DNA from: Streptantibioticus_C sp963761325
Lineage (GTDB): Bacteria > Actinomycetota > Actinomycetes > Streptomycetales > Streptomycetaceae
Reading direction: 5' to 3'
Length of the DNA stretch: 64,000 bases
NCBI GenBank assembly: GCA_963761325.1
Contig: CAVXGZ010000003.1
Coordinates: forward strand, 186,001-250,000
The position numbers and the translations under genes are program-made. Shown here piece after piece: positions 33,953 through 42,167 of this stretch. Below the pieces are notes generated by a model. That model did not search any database and was not told where the DNA came from. It saw nothing but the letters and a program-made list of their open reading frames with translations. The stretch's first letter is position 1, and each line of letters starts with the position of its first letter.

Positions 33953-35239
33953 CTACGCGCTCTTCTCGTGCCGCTCGCCGGCCTCGCCGGCCCGGGTGCG
34001 CGGCACCAGGGTCGGGTTGACGTTGGAGTGCACGACCTCGTCGGTGATGACCACCCGGGCCACGTCCTTGCGGGACGGGACCTCGTACATCACCGACATC
34101 AAGACCTCTTCCATGATGGCGCGCAGCCCGCGCGCGCCGGTACCCCGCAGGATCGCCTGGTCGGCGATGGCCTCCAGCGCCGGCAGGTCGAACTCCAGCT
34201 CCACGCCGTCGAGTTCGAAGAGCCGCTGGTACTGCTTGACCAGCGCGTTGCGCGGCTCGACCAGGATCTTCAGCAGCGCCTCTCTGTCCAGGTTGTGCAC
34301 CGAGGTGATGACCGGCAGCCGGCCGATGAACTCCGGGATCATGCCGAACTTCACCAGGTCCTCGGGCATGATCTCGGCGAACTGGTCGACCGAGTTGAGA
34401 TCGCGCTTGGAGCGGATCGTCGCGCCGAAGCCGATGCCCTTGGCGCCGGCCCGCGACTCGATGATCTTCTCCAGCCCCGCGAACGCGCCGCCCACGATGA
34501 ACAGCACGTTGGTGGTGTCGATCTGGATGAACTCCTGGTGCGGGTGCTTGCGACCGCCCTGCGGCGGCACCGAGGCGGTGGTGCCCTCCAGGATCTTCAG
34601 CAGCGCCTGCTGGACGCCCTCGCCGGAGACGTCCCGGGTGATCGACGGGTTCTCGCTCTTGCGGGCCACCTTGTCGATCTCGTCGATGTAGATGATCCCG
34701 GTCTCGGCCTTCTTGACGTCGTAGTCGGCCGCCTGGATCAGCTTGAGCAGGATGTTCTCGACGTCCTCGCCGACGTATCCGGCCTCGGTGAGCGCGGTGG
34801 CGTCGGCGATGGCGAACGGCACGTTGAGCATCCGGGCCAGCGTCTGGGCGAGCAGCGTCTTGCCGGAGCCGGTGGGGCCGAGCAGCAGGATGTTGGACTT
34901 GGCGAGCTCGATGCCGTCGTCATGGCCGGCCCGGCCGTTCTCGCCGGCCTGCACCCGCTTGTAGTGGTTGTAGACCGCCACGGAGAGCGACTTCTTCGCC
35001 GTCTCCTGGCCGACCACGTAGCCCTCGAGGAACTCGTAGATCTCCCTGGGCTTGGGCAGGTCCTCCCACTTGACCTCGGAGGACTCGGCCAGCTCCTCCT
35101 CGATGATCTCGTTGCACAGGTCGATGCACTCGTCGCAGATGTACACACCGGGACCTGCGATGAGCTTCTTCACCTGCTTCTGACTCTTCCCGCAGAACGA
35201 GCACTTGAGCAGGTCGCCGCCGTCACCGATGCGTGCCAC
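33953..35239 (-). CDS. clpX: ClpX ATPase subunit of Clp protease
   Basis: AAA+ unfoldase that feeds substrates to ClpP. The product of 428 residues, the family length, has the N-terminal zinc-binding domain (CSFCGKSQ...YICDECIDLC), Walker A GPTGSGKT, Walker B IIYIDEIDKV, the pore loop GYVGEDVENIL and sensor regions. GTG 35239 (VARIGDGGDLLKC) has GGGGAAG upstream. A hairpin separates it from clpP2, so it may be expressed partly on its own. Confidence 0.97.
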   Translation of the reverse strand: MARIGDGGDLLKCSFCGKSQKQVKKLIAGPGVYICDECIDLCNEIIEEELAESSEVKWEDLPKPREIYEFLEGYVVGQETAKKSLSVAVYNHYKRVQAGENGRAGHDDGIELAKSNILLLGPTGSGKTLLAQTLARMLNVPFAIADATALTEAGYVGEDVENILLKLIQAADYDVKKAETGIIYIDEIDKVARKSENPSITRDVSGEGVQQALLKILEGTTASVPPQGGRKHPHQEFIQIDTTNVLFIVGGAFAGLEKIIESRAGAKGIGFGATIRSKRDLNSVDQFAEIMPEDLVKFGMIPEFIGRLPVITSVHNLDREALLKILVEPRNALVKQYQRLFELDGVELEFDLPALEAIADQAILRGTGARGLRAIMEEVLMSVMYEVPSRKDVARVVITDEVVHSNVNPTLVPRTRAGEAGERHEKSA

Positions 35240-35358
35240 GAGGTGCTTCCCCTTCGCCTGGGTCCCGTCAGCTCGACGGGCCTGGTGCCTACTGGGCGGT
35301 CCGGGGAACAACCCCGGCACCCCCATCCGACGGTACCTTGCCGGGCCCGGTGTGCGGG

Positions 35359-35395
35359 CCCCCCTTGAGCCGACTCGTCGGCCGACCAAGGGGGG
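35359..35395 (-). terminator. hairpin between clpP2 and clpX
   Basis: CCCCCCTTG and CAAGGGGGG form a 9-bp stem around a 19-nt loop that itself can fold (GCCGA/TCGGC). It lies 34 nt after the clpP2 stop and 120 nt before clpX, and would partly uncouple the two. Confidence 0.6.
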
Positions 35396-35428
35396 ATTCC
35401 GGGGCATCCGTCCCTTATCGGGCCTGAA

Positions 35429-36112
35429 TCAGACCGAGGCCCCGGTCTTGCGGGAGGCCGTGATCTGGTCCACGAAGCCGAAGGACAGGGCGTCCTCGGC
35501 GGTGAGGATCTTGTCCCGCTCGATGTCCTCGCGGATCTGCTCCGCGGAACGGCTGGAGTGGGAGGCCAGCATCTCTTCCATCTGGGTCCGGATCCGGGTG
35601 ATCTCGTTGGCCTGGATCTCCAGGTCGGAGATCTGCGCGCGGCCGGTCTCGGTGTACGGCTGGTGGATGAGCACCCGGGCGTTCGGCAGCGCCATCCGCT
35701 TGCCGGGGGTGCCGGCCGCGAGCAGGACCGCCGCGGCGGAGGCGGCCTGGCCCAGGCAGACGGTCTGGATGTCCGGCTTGACGAACTGCATCGTGTCGTA
35801 GATCGCCGTCATCGCGGTGAAGGAGCCGCCGGGCGAGTTGATGTAGATCGAGATGTCGCGGTCCGGGTCCATCGACTCCAGGCACAGCAGCTGCGCCATG
35901 ACGTCGTTGGCCGAGGCGTCGTCGATCTGCACGCCGAGGAAGATCACCCGCTCCTCGAAGAGCTTGGCGTACGGGTCGTACTCGCGGATGCCCTGCGAGG
36001 TGCGCTCCACGAAGCGCGGCACGATGTAGCGCGACTCCATGCCGGGCTGCGCGGTGCGCGCCTGCCAGCCGAGGGAGTCCTGCTGGAGGGCGAGCGGACT
36101 GGGGTTGTTCAT
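35429..36112 (-). CDS. clpP2: ClpP2, ATP-dependent Clp protease proteolytic subunit
   Basis: Serine peptidase subunit that forms the mixed ClpP1P2 barrel. The sequence has SRYIVPRFVERTSQGIREYD, YINSPGGSFTAMTAIYDTM, the catalytic serine in QAASAAAVLLAAG and histidine in VLIHQPY. I chose ATG 36112 (MNNPSPLALQQ, 227 residues), which resembles starts I recall in the family and has GGTGA 7 nt upstream. A GTG at 36169 would overlap the clpP1 stop as GTGA and add 19 residues. Confidence 0.93.
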   Translation of the reverse strand: MNNPSPLALQQDSLGWQARTAQPGMESRYIVPRFVERTSQGIREYDPYAKLFEERVIFLGVQIDDASANDVMAQLLCLESMDPDRDISIYINSPGGSFTAMTAIYDTMQFVKPDIQTVCLGQAASAAAVLLAAGTPGKRMALPNARVLIHQPYTETGRAQISDLEIQANEITRIRTQMEEMLASHSSRSAEQIREDIERDKILTAEDALSFGFVDQITASRKTGASV

Positions 36113-36165
36113 GATGGGTTCACCGTCCTGGGGAGTGCGCGGAGTGGGGAGCGAGGGCCGGGTGC

Positions 36166-36804
36166 TCACGCGCCGGTGCCGCCGCCACCGGGGACGTCGG
36201 AGGCGCTGTGCATGACCTGGTCGATGAGGCCGTAGTTCTTGGCCTCCTCCGCGGTGAACCAGCGGTCGCGGTCGGCGTCCCGGTTGATCGTCTCGACGGT
36301 CTGACCGCTGTGCTGCGCGGTCAGCTGCTCCATGCGCTTCTTGGTGCGCAGCAGCTGCTCCGCCTGGATCTTGATGTCGGACGCGGAGCCGCCGAGGCCC
36401 GCGGAACCCTGGTGCATCAGGATGTCGGCGTTGGGCAGTGCGAAGCGCTTGCCGGGGGTGCCCGCGGTCAGCAGGAACTGGCCCATGGAGGCGGCCAGAC
36501 CCATCGCGATCGTGACGATGTCGTTCTTCAGGTACTGCATCGTGTCGTAGATCGCGAAGCCCGCGGTGACCGAACCGCCCGGCGAGTTGATGTAGAGGTA
36601 GATGTCCTTGGCGGGATCGGCGGCGAGCAGCAGCATCTGCGCGCAGATCCGGTTGGCGATGTCGTCGTCCACGGCCTGGCCGAGGAAGATGATGCGCTCG
36701 TCGAGCAGTCGGTTGTAGACAGCGTCACCCAGGCCGGCACCGGTCGCGGCGCCATTGGCGGTGGGCATCAGGAGTCCCGGCGTCTGGATCTGCGGAGTCG
36801 TCAC
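36166..36804 (-). CDS. clpP1: ClpP1, ATP-dependent Clp protease proteolytic subunit
   Basis: Partner of ClpP2; loss of ClpP1 blocks aerial development in Streptomyces. The 212-residue product shows YINSPGGSVTAGFAIYDTM, catalytic S106 in GLAASMGQ, H131 in DILMHQG and the aspartate region NRDADRDRW. GTG 36804. It is first in the clpP1-clpP2 operon and lies behind a ClgR-type box. Confidence 0.95.
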   Translation of the reverse strand: MTTPQIQTPGLLMPTANGAATGAGLGDAVYNRLLDERIIFLGQAVDDDIANRICAQMLLLAADPAKDIYLYINSPGGSVTAGFAIYDTMQYLKNDIVTIAMGLAASMGQFLLTAGTPGKRFALPNADILMHQGSAGLGGSASDIKIQAEQLLRTKKRMEQLTAQHSGQTVETINRDADRDRWFTAEEAKNYGLIDQVMHSASDVPGGGGTGA

Positions 36805-36954
36805 GTATCCACCTGCTCGTCTGTCGGACGGCGACGCGCCGTCTTCGCGTCTTCTCAGTGAGGGCGGGGGGTATCACCACCCTGGCACTCCCCTGCCCTC
36901 GTCATCAGTGACCCTAACGCGCAGGTCGGACGCATTGGTCCCGCACGCGGAACT

Positions 36955-36968
36955 GTTCGCTGTCAGCG
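36955..36968. promoter_or_regulatory. ClgR activator box
   Basis: GTTCGC-N5-GCG matches the ClgR consensus, as I recall it for S. lividans clp genes. An overlapping second copy on the other strand (TTCGC-N6-GCG, 36968-36980) makes a paired site. ClgR activates clpP1P2 when misfolded protein accumulates. Confidence 0.65.
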
Positions 36969-37095
36969 CAGGCTAGCGAAGGACGGCATGAAAGAGCGCC
37001 CGCCGAAAACCGCTGCTCCGGCCGGTCCGGGCGGCCGGAGAAGGGCATACCGGTAGGGCGGGCGGCTTTGCGACGGGCACCCGTGACGGGACCGG

Positions 37096-37123
37096 GGCCG
37101 GGCCGCCCGCGGGCGGCCCGGCC
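37096..37123 (-). terminator. tig terminator
   Basis: A perfect 28-nt palindrome with half GGCCGGGCCGCCCG, 5 nt after the trigger factor stop; 12 bp plus a minimal loop on folding. Confidence 0.7.
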
Positions 37124-37128
37124 GGTGA

Positions 37129-38550
37129 TCAGTCCTCGGTCTTCTCGGCGTCGTCGGCGGCCTCGGCCGGCTCGGACTCCTCGGCGGACGCCTCGACGGT
37201 CTCGCCCTCGGCCGCGGCGGCCGGCGTCTCGTCGTCCTCTTCGTCATCGAGGTCGACGGTCTCACCGTTGGTGTCGACGACCTTGGCGGTCTCGACCACG
37301 GCGGCCAGCGCCTTGCCGCGGGCGACCTCGCCGACGAGCATCGGGACCTGGCCGCCCTCGACGACCGCCTGGGCGAACTGGTCGGGGGACATGCCGGAGG
37401 AGGACGCGCGGCGCATCAGGTGCTCGGTGAGCTCTTCCTGATTGACCGACAGCTGCTCCTTGTTGACCAGCTCGTCGAGGACGAACTGGGTCTTGATGCC
37501 CTTGACCGACTGGGCCTCCAGCTCGGTGTCGTACTCCTCGGCGGTCTTGCCCTCGCGCTCCAGGAAGCCGTCCCAGTCGAGCCCCATCATCGGGAACTGG
37601 TGGTGCTCCAGGTTGTGCTTGCGGGACTCGATCTCGTCCTTGAGCAGCTTCTCCGGGACCGGGATCTCCACCAGTTCGAGGAGGGCGTCGAGCACCTTCT
37701 CCTGGGCCTGGGTGGCCTGGTCGAACTTCTTCATCCGCTCCAGGCGCTTCACGCTGTCCGCGCGCAGCGCCTCAAGGGTGTCGAACTCGCTGGCCAGCTG
37801 GGCGAACTCGTCGTCGAGCTCGGGCAGTTCGCGCGCCTGCACGGCCGAGACCTCGACCTTGACCTGGGCTTCCTTGCCGGCCGCGGAGCCGCCCTTGAGC
37901 TCGGAGGTGAAGGTGGCCGAGCCGCCGGCCTCCAGGCCGATGACCGCCTCGTCGATGCCGTCGAGCAGCTGGCCGGAGCCGATGGTGTAGCTGACGCCCT
38001 TGGCGATGCCGTCCTCCAGCACCGTGCCGTCGACGCTGGCCTCCAGGTCGACCACCACCACGTCGCCGTCGGCCGCCGCGCGCTCGACCGGGGTGGTCGA
38101 GGCGAAGCGGTCGCGCAGCTGCTCGATCGACTCGTCGACGTCCGCGTCGGAGACCTCGACGGCGTCCACGGTGACCTCGATGCCGGAGTAGTCCGGGATC
38201 TCGAGCTCGGGGCGCACGTCCACCTCGGCGGTGAACTTCAGCTGCTCGTTGTCGTTGAACTCGGTGATGTCGATCTCGGGCTGACCGAGGACCTTCAACT
38301 CACCCTCGTTGACCGCTTCCGTGTAGAACTTCGGCAGCGCGTCGTTGATGGCCTCTTCCAGCACCGCACCGCGGCCGAACCGCTGGTCGATGATGCGGGC
38401 CGGGATCTTGCCCTTGCGGAACCCGGGAACCGTGACCTGCTGGTTGATCTTCTTGTACGCCGCGTCGAGGCTGGGCTTGAGCTCCTCGAAGGGCACCTCG
38501 ACGGTGAGTCGAACCCGGGTCGGGTTCAGAGTCTCCACGGCGCTCTTCAC
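37129..38550 (-). CDS. tig: trigger factor
   Basis: Ribosome-bound chaperone and prolyl isomerase. The 473-residue product has the ribosome-binding motif VPGFRKGKIP, the FKBP-type domain (AADGDVVVVDLEASVDG, GSGQLLDGIDEAVIGLEAGG) and a long helical C-terminal domain with an acidic tail. GTG 38550 has AAGGAG 9 nt upstream. A weak promoter may lie at 38654-38682. Confidence 0.96.
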   Translation of the reverse strand: MKSAVETLNPTRVRLTVEVPFEELKPSLDAAYKKINQQVTVPGFRKGKIPARIIDQRFGRGAVLEEAINDALPKFYTEAVNEGELKVLGQPEIDITEFNDNEQLKFTAEVDVRPELEIPDYSGIEVTVDAVEVSDADVDESIEQLRDRFASTTPVERAAADGDVVVVDLEASVDGTVLEDGIAKGVSYTIGSGQLLDGIDEAVIGLEAGGSATFTSELKGGSAAGKEAQVKVEVSAVQARELPELDDEFAQLASEFDTLEALRADSVKRLERMKKFDQATQAQEKVLDALLELVEIPVPEKLLKDEIESRKHNLEHHQFPMMGLDWDGFLEREGKTAEEYDTELEAQSVKGIKTQFVLDELVNKEQLSVNQEELTEHLMRRASSSGMSPDQFAQAVVEGGQVPMLVGEVARGKALAAVVETAKVVDTNGETVDLDDEEDDETPAAAAEGETVEASAEESEPAEAADDAEKTED

Positions 38551-38707
38551 GGTTGGGTCTCCTTGGGCTGACATTTGGGGGCTTTGCGTGGCCGACGAGA
38601 CGTACTCCCGGGGTTCACGCCCCTACGTCGCCCCGCATGAAGGGCCAGCCTGCATAGTACCGGTTACGGAGGCAGGGCTGTCCCGCGGTAGGAGACAATC
38701 GAACAAA

Positions 38708-38784
38708 TGGTCGGGGTGGCCGGATTCGAACCGACGACCTTCCGCTCCCAAAGCGGACGCGCTACCAAGCTGCGCCACACCCCG
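38708..38784 (-). tRNA. tRNA-Pro (TGG)
   Basis: The minus strand folds as a full cloverleaf: acceptor CGGGGTG/CACCCCG, anticodon stem TCCGC/GCGGA with loop TTTGGGA (anticodon TGG), T-loop GTTCGAATC, and an encoded CCA end. Length 77 nt. Confidence 0.97.
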
Positions 38785-38854
38785 TTGAGTGCGACACGTA
38801 CAGTACATGGCCCAGCACCCCGCTGCCGCCCATTGACGCGGCGGCGGCGCTCGG

Positions 38855-38883
38855 TGCGGACAACCGGATGGATCGGCTACGAT
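38855..38883 (+). promoter_or_regulatory. candidate promoter for tRNA-Gly
   Basis: TACGAT at 38878-38883 is a fair -10, 26 nt before the mature tRNA; the matching -35 (TGCGGA at 38855) is weak. Confidence 0.3.
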
Positions 38884-38909
38884 TCGGTGTGCCAGAATGA
38901 CTGGCTGTC

Positions 38910-38980
38910 GCGGGCGTAGCTCAATGGTAGAGCCCCAGTCTTCCAAACTGGCTACGCGGGTTCGATTCCCGTCGCCCGCT
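38910..38980 (+). tRNA. tRNA-Gly (TCC)
   Basis: Cloverleaf with acceptor GCGGGCG/CGCCCGC, D-arm GCTC/GAGC, anticodon stem CCAGT/ACTGG with loop CTTCCAA (anticodon TCC), and T-loop TTCGATT. CCA is not encoded. Length 71 nt. Confidence 0.96.
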
Positions 38981-38989
38981 CTGCTGACC

Positions 38990-39030
38990 CAGGGTCAGAC
39001 CGGAGGCACGCCGCCTCGGGTCTGGCCCTG
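38990..39030 (+). terminator. tRNA-Gly terminator
   Basis: CAGGGTCAGACC pairs with GGTCTGGCCCTG over 12 bp with one wobble, with an inner GAGGC/GCCTC stem, starting 9 nt after the tRNA. Confidence 0.65.
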
Positions 39031-39077
39031 CGTCGTTCCAGGCGGCCGAAGACCCATACTGGGACAGGTCGTCGAGA

Positions 39078-40442
39078 GTGAGTGCGCCCATGCAGGGTTA
39101 CGCCCTATTACTGTCCGCCGTTCCGCAGGGGCCCGGCCGGGTCCTCGACACCTCGGTGGGCGGCGCCCGGCTCGCCGCGCTGCCGCCGGGCGCGCTGGTG
39201 GGCACGCCGGTGGCCTCCGCGGTGCACCTGTCGGACCCCGTCGAGCCGAACACCGTCCTGACGCACCTGCGCACCGCCGCGGCGAGCCCGGGACCGCTGG
39301 TGGTCTACGTGCTGGGGCAGCTCACCGTCGACCGGCGGCAGCGCCAGCCGCACGTCGCGCTGGCCCGCACCACCGCGCAGACCGTGCGCTACACCGCGCT
39401 GCCGTGGGCCTGGCTGTGGAACGAGCTGCGCGGCCGGGCGGCGGGCGGCCTCACCGTGCTGATGGACCTGGTCGCCGCCGACGAGCCGACGTGGGAGACG
39501 GTCACCGCCGCGCCGGGCACCTTCATGGGCGGGCTGCCGCTGTACGGGGTGCTGGCGCCGCCGCCGGGCAGGCGCCGGCAGGCCACGCCGCACTACACCT
39601 GCGCGCTCGCCGACATCCTGCGCGCCGGCGGACCGCAGCTCTCGCACTCCCGGCTGCACCAACTCGCCCTGGCGCAGGCCGGCCTGGGCTCCGGCGGCGA
39701 CCTGCTCTTCCACGGCGGACCCACCGCGGCGGCGTCCCCGGCGGTGGTACGGGCCGCGCCGGTGCCCGCTCCCGCCGTGCCGCGGCCGGCCGAGGCGCCC
39801 GCACCGGTTCCGGCCACCGCGCCCGTTCCGGCCACCGCGCCGATACCGGTGGGCGCCGCCGCCCCGCCGCCGGCGCCCGCGCACGCTCCGGCGCCCGTCC
39901 AGCCGCCCGCGCCGGCGGCCGTCCCCGCGCCCACGCCTGTTCCCGCGCCCGCGCCCGCACCCGTTCCGGCGCCCGCGCCCGTACCCGTCCCGGTGCCCGC
40001 GCCCATGCCCGAGCCGGCGGGCGGGCCCGATCCGCACACGGCGATCCGGGACGCGGCGAGGGCCGGGCGGTTCGGCGAGGCGAACGAGATCGTGAACTTC
40101 CGCGAGCAGACGGCGATGCGCGCCTCGGGGGCGTTGTCGGCCGAGGCGGTGCACTGGAAGGAGGTGCGGGCCGACCTCGCGATGCTCGCCGGCGACCATC
40201 CGGGCGCCTGCACCCTGTGGATGGGCGTCGCCGGGGCATACCTGTCCGGCGGACGGGAAGCCGAGGACAAGGCGGTGGTGGACGCGGTGGACCGGGCCCA
40301 CTACTGCTGGGGAAGGATCGGCGATCCGGGGACGGCGCTGCGGCTGGCGGCCGAACTGGTGCCGTTGCGCACCCGGGTGCCGGGGCAACAGCCGGGCGCG
40401 GTGGAGAAGTTGCACCAGCGGCTGGCGGCGCTGTCGGCCTGA
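39078..40442 (+). CDS. conserved streptomycete protein with Pro/Ala/Val linker and TPR-like end
   Basis: The 454-residue product has three parts. Residues 1-210 form a globular domain (GYALLLSAVPQGPGRVLD, VVYVLGQLTVDRRQRQPHVALARTT) that vaguely resembles caspase-like peptidase folds but shows no clear His-Cys pair. Residues about 215-315 are a PAPVPAP-type low-complexity linker. The last 140 are helical (IRDAARAGRFGEANEIVNF, VRADLAMLAGDHPGACTLW), reminiscent of tetratricopeptide repeats. GTG 39078 is followed by ATG 39090 in frame. I cannot assign a function. Confidence 0.65.
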   Translation: MSAPMQGYALLLSAVPQGPGRVLDTSVGGARLAALPPGALVGTPVASAVHLSDPVEPNTVLTHLRTAAASPGPLVVYVLGQLTVDRRQRQPHVALARTTAQTVRYTALPWAWLWNELRGRAAGGLTVLMDLVAADEPTWETVTAAPGTFMGGLPLYGVLAPPPGRRRQATPHYTCALADILRAGGPQLSHSRLHQLALAQAGLGSGGDLLFHGGPTAAASPAVVRAAPVPAPAVPRPAEAPAPVPATAPVPATAPIPVGAAAPPPAPAHAPAPVQPPAPAAVPAPTPVPAPAPAPVPAPAPVPVPVPAPMPEPAGGPDPHTAIRDAARAGRFGEANEIVNFREQTAMRASGALSAEAVHWKEVRADLAMLAGDHPGACTLWMGVAGAYLSGGREAEDKAVVDAVDRAHYCWGRIGDPGTALRLAAELVPLRTRVPGQQPGAVEKLHQRLAALSA

Positions 40443-40500
40443 CCGGCCGGAGGGGTGCCCCCGGCCGGACCTCAGGAGCGCGCGACGGCGTCCGAGGAAC

Positions 40501-40695
40501 TCAGAACTTTATCTGGGAGATGGAACTCGCCAGGGAGTTGAGGAAGCGTTGGATTCCCGGGGCCATACCCGTGGAGGCGAGGAAGAAGCCGAACAGGATG
40601 GCCACGATGGCCCCGGAGCCCTTGATGGAGCCGTTGCGCATCATCACCACCATCAAAACCGCCAACAGCACCACTACGGACAGGGAGATGGCCAC
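40501..40695 (-). CDS. small membrane protein
   Basis: A 64-residue protein with two predicted helices (ISLSVVVLLAVLMVVMM and IVAILFGFFLASTGMAPGI) joined by a basic turn (RNGSIKGSG). ATG 40695. This type is widespread in streptomycetes; no function is known to me. It is close to the end of the convergent gene at 40442. Confidence 0.65.
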   Translation of the reverse strand: MAISLSVVVLLAVLMVVMMRNGSIKGSGAIVAILFGFFLASTGMAPGIQRFLNSLASSISQIKF

Positions 40696-40864
40696 TCGGG
40701 ATCACATCCTCGCTCGCTCCAACACAGGACCGGGGGTGCGCTGCCACCCTCTGCTTCCCCCCACGGGTCCATCGTGCCATCTACATGCCCGCCGTGTGGG
40801 TGCCTAAGCCGTTCACACGTCCCCAACTGGCCAAATACCGACGTACGACCGGGGGTTGGCGCGG

Positions 40865-42013
40865 TCAGTCGCGCGAGATGATCAGCAGTGCCCGGTCGTC
40901 GTTGACGTCCTTGGCCACGGCCTCGATGAGCAGCCAGGCCGCCCCGTGGAACCCCTCGCCGACGAAGTGGTCGGCGGCGCCGATCAATCGGTCGATCCCT
41001 TCGGTGATATCCCGGCCCGCCGCCTCCACCAGACCGTCGGTGAAGAGCATCAGCACGTCGCCCGAACGGAGCGTGCCCTTGACGCCGCCGAACGGCGCGG
41101 CGTCCTGCACGCCGAGCATCAGCCCCTCGGCGGCCTTCTCCTCCCAGCGGCCGGTCCCGGCGCTCAGCTGCATGCCGGGCAGGTGTCCGGCGGACAGCAA
41201 CTCGTAGTCGCCGCTCTCCAGATCGAGCACCAGGTGGACCGAGGTGGCGAAGCCCTCCTCCCACTTCTGGCGCAGCAGGTAGCCGTTGGCGGCGCTCAGG
41301 AACTGGTGCGAGGGCAGCGACCCGAGCAGGCCGCCGAACGCGCCGGACAGCAGCAGGGCGCGGGAGCCGGCGTCCATGCCCTTGCCGGAGACGTCGGTCA
41401 GCACCGCTTCCAGCACGCGGCCGTCGGCGCTGCGGGTGGCCACCACGAAGTCGCCGGAGAAGGACTGGCCGCCGGCCGGGCGCAGCGCCATCTCGGCGTG
41501 CCAGCCGGCCGGCAGTTCGGGCAGCCGGCTCTGCACCCTGATCCGCTCGCGCAGGTCAAACAGCATGGTGCCGCCGCGCCGCCAGGGCACCCCGACCCGG
41601 CTGCGGAACTGGGCGATGGTCAGCCCGGCGAAGGCGACGGCGCTGACGACCAGCACCGTGCCGGGGGTGACCGAGCGGGAGCCGAAGTCGTGGTACGAGC
41701 CGAGCACGGCGTCCTCGACCACCAGCGCGGCGGCGGCGGAGACGTAGAGCAGCAGCAGGCTCGCCGGGCGCAGCAGCAGTCCGCCGAGCAGCACCGGGAA
41801 GACCAGGGCGGTCGGCGGGCACCAGTCGGGCGAGTAGGTGGTGGCCCAGGCCAGCGCGGGCACGGTCAGCAGCAGACCGGCCATCGGCAGCCAGTCGGAG
41901 GCGTCGCCCCGGAAGTAGTCGACAGCGGATCTTCGGCCCGCGGCACGGATCCGGTGCAGCGCTCTACGCCACCGGACCGCCTGACTGTCCACGCCCACCC
42001 GCCCCTCTTTCAT
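40865..42013 (-). CDS. membrane-bound SpoIIE/PP2C-type protein phosphatase
   Basis: The 382-residue product has about four N-terminal helices (residues 42-140) and a C-terminal PP2C-like SpoIIE domain: GQSFSGDFVVATRS, LTDVSGKGMDAGSRAL (metal-binding Asp), FATSVHLVLDLESGDYELLSAGHLPG, and SGDVLMLFTDGLVEAAG. Such enzymes dephosphorylate anti-anti-sigma factors in Streptomyces; the partner is not in this window. ATG 42013 with AAGG upstream. It is divergent from the Eis-like gene. Confidence 0.9.
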   Translation of the reverse strand: MKEGRVGVDSQAVRWRRALHRIRAAGRRSAVDYFRGDASDWLPMAGLLLTVPALAWATTYSPDWCPPTALVFPVLLGGLLLRPASLLLLYVSAAAALVVEDAVLGSYHDFGSRSVTPGTVLVVSAVAFAGLTIAQFRSRVGVPWRRGGTMLFDLRERIRVQSRLPELPAGWHAEMALRPAGGQSFSGDFVVATRSADGRVLEAVLTDVSGKGMDAGSRALLLSGAFGGLLGSLPSHQFLSAANGYLLRQKWEEGFATSVHLVLDLESGDYELLSAGHLPGMQLSAGTGRWEEKAAEGLMLGVQDAAPFGGVKGTLRSGDVLMLFTDGLVEAAGRDITEGIDRLIGAADHFVGEGFHGAAWLLIEAVAKDVNDDRALLIISRD

Positions 42014-42167
42014 CTGCGGTGACCTTATCCACCCGTTCAGCCGTGCGTCGATTCACGTCCAGTTGTACGGCGTCCAGATCTGGAGCGTGTCCGGAGCATA
42101 TGCCGCCGGGGGGCATCGTGGGGAAAATACTCTCGACCGGGATCGAAACCCCTGGTAGGCAGGGGGT

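Larger units (their letters stand above)
36805..37128. other. regulatory region upstream of clpP1
   Basis: A 324-bp gene-free stretch between tig and clpP1. It holds the tig terminator (37096-37123), the ClgR-type box (36955-36968) and a -10-like TAGGGT (minus strand, 36911-36916) about 40 bp downstream of the box with no good -35, which fits an activator-dependent promoter. Confidence 0.55.
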
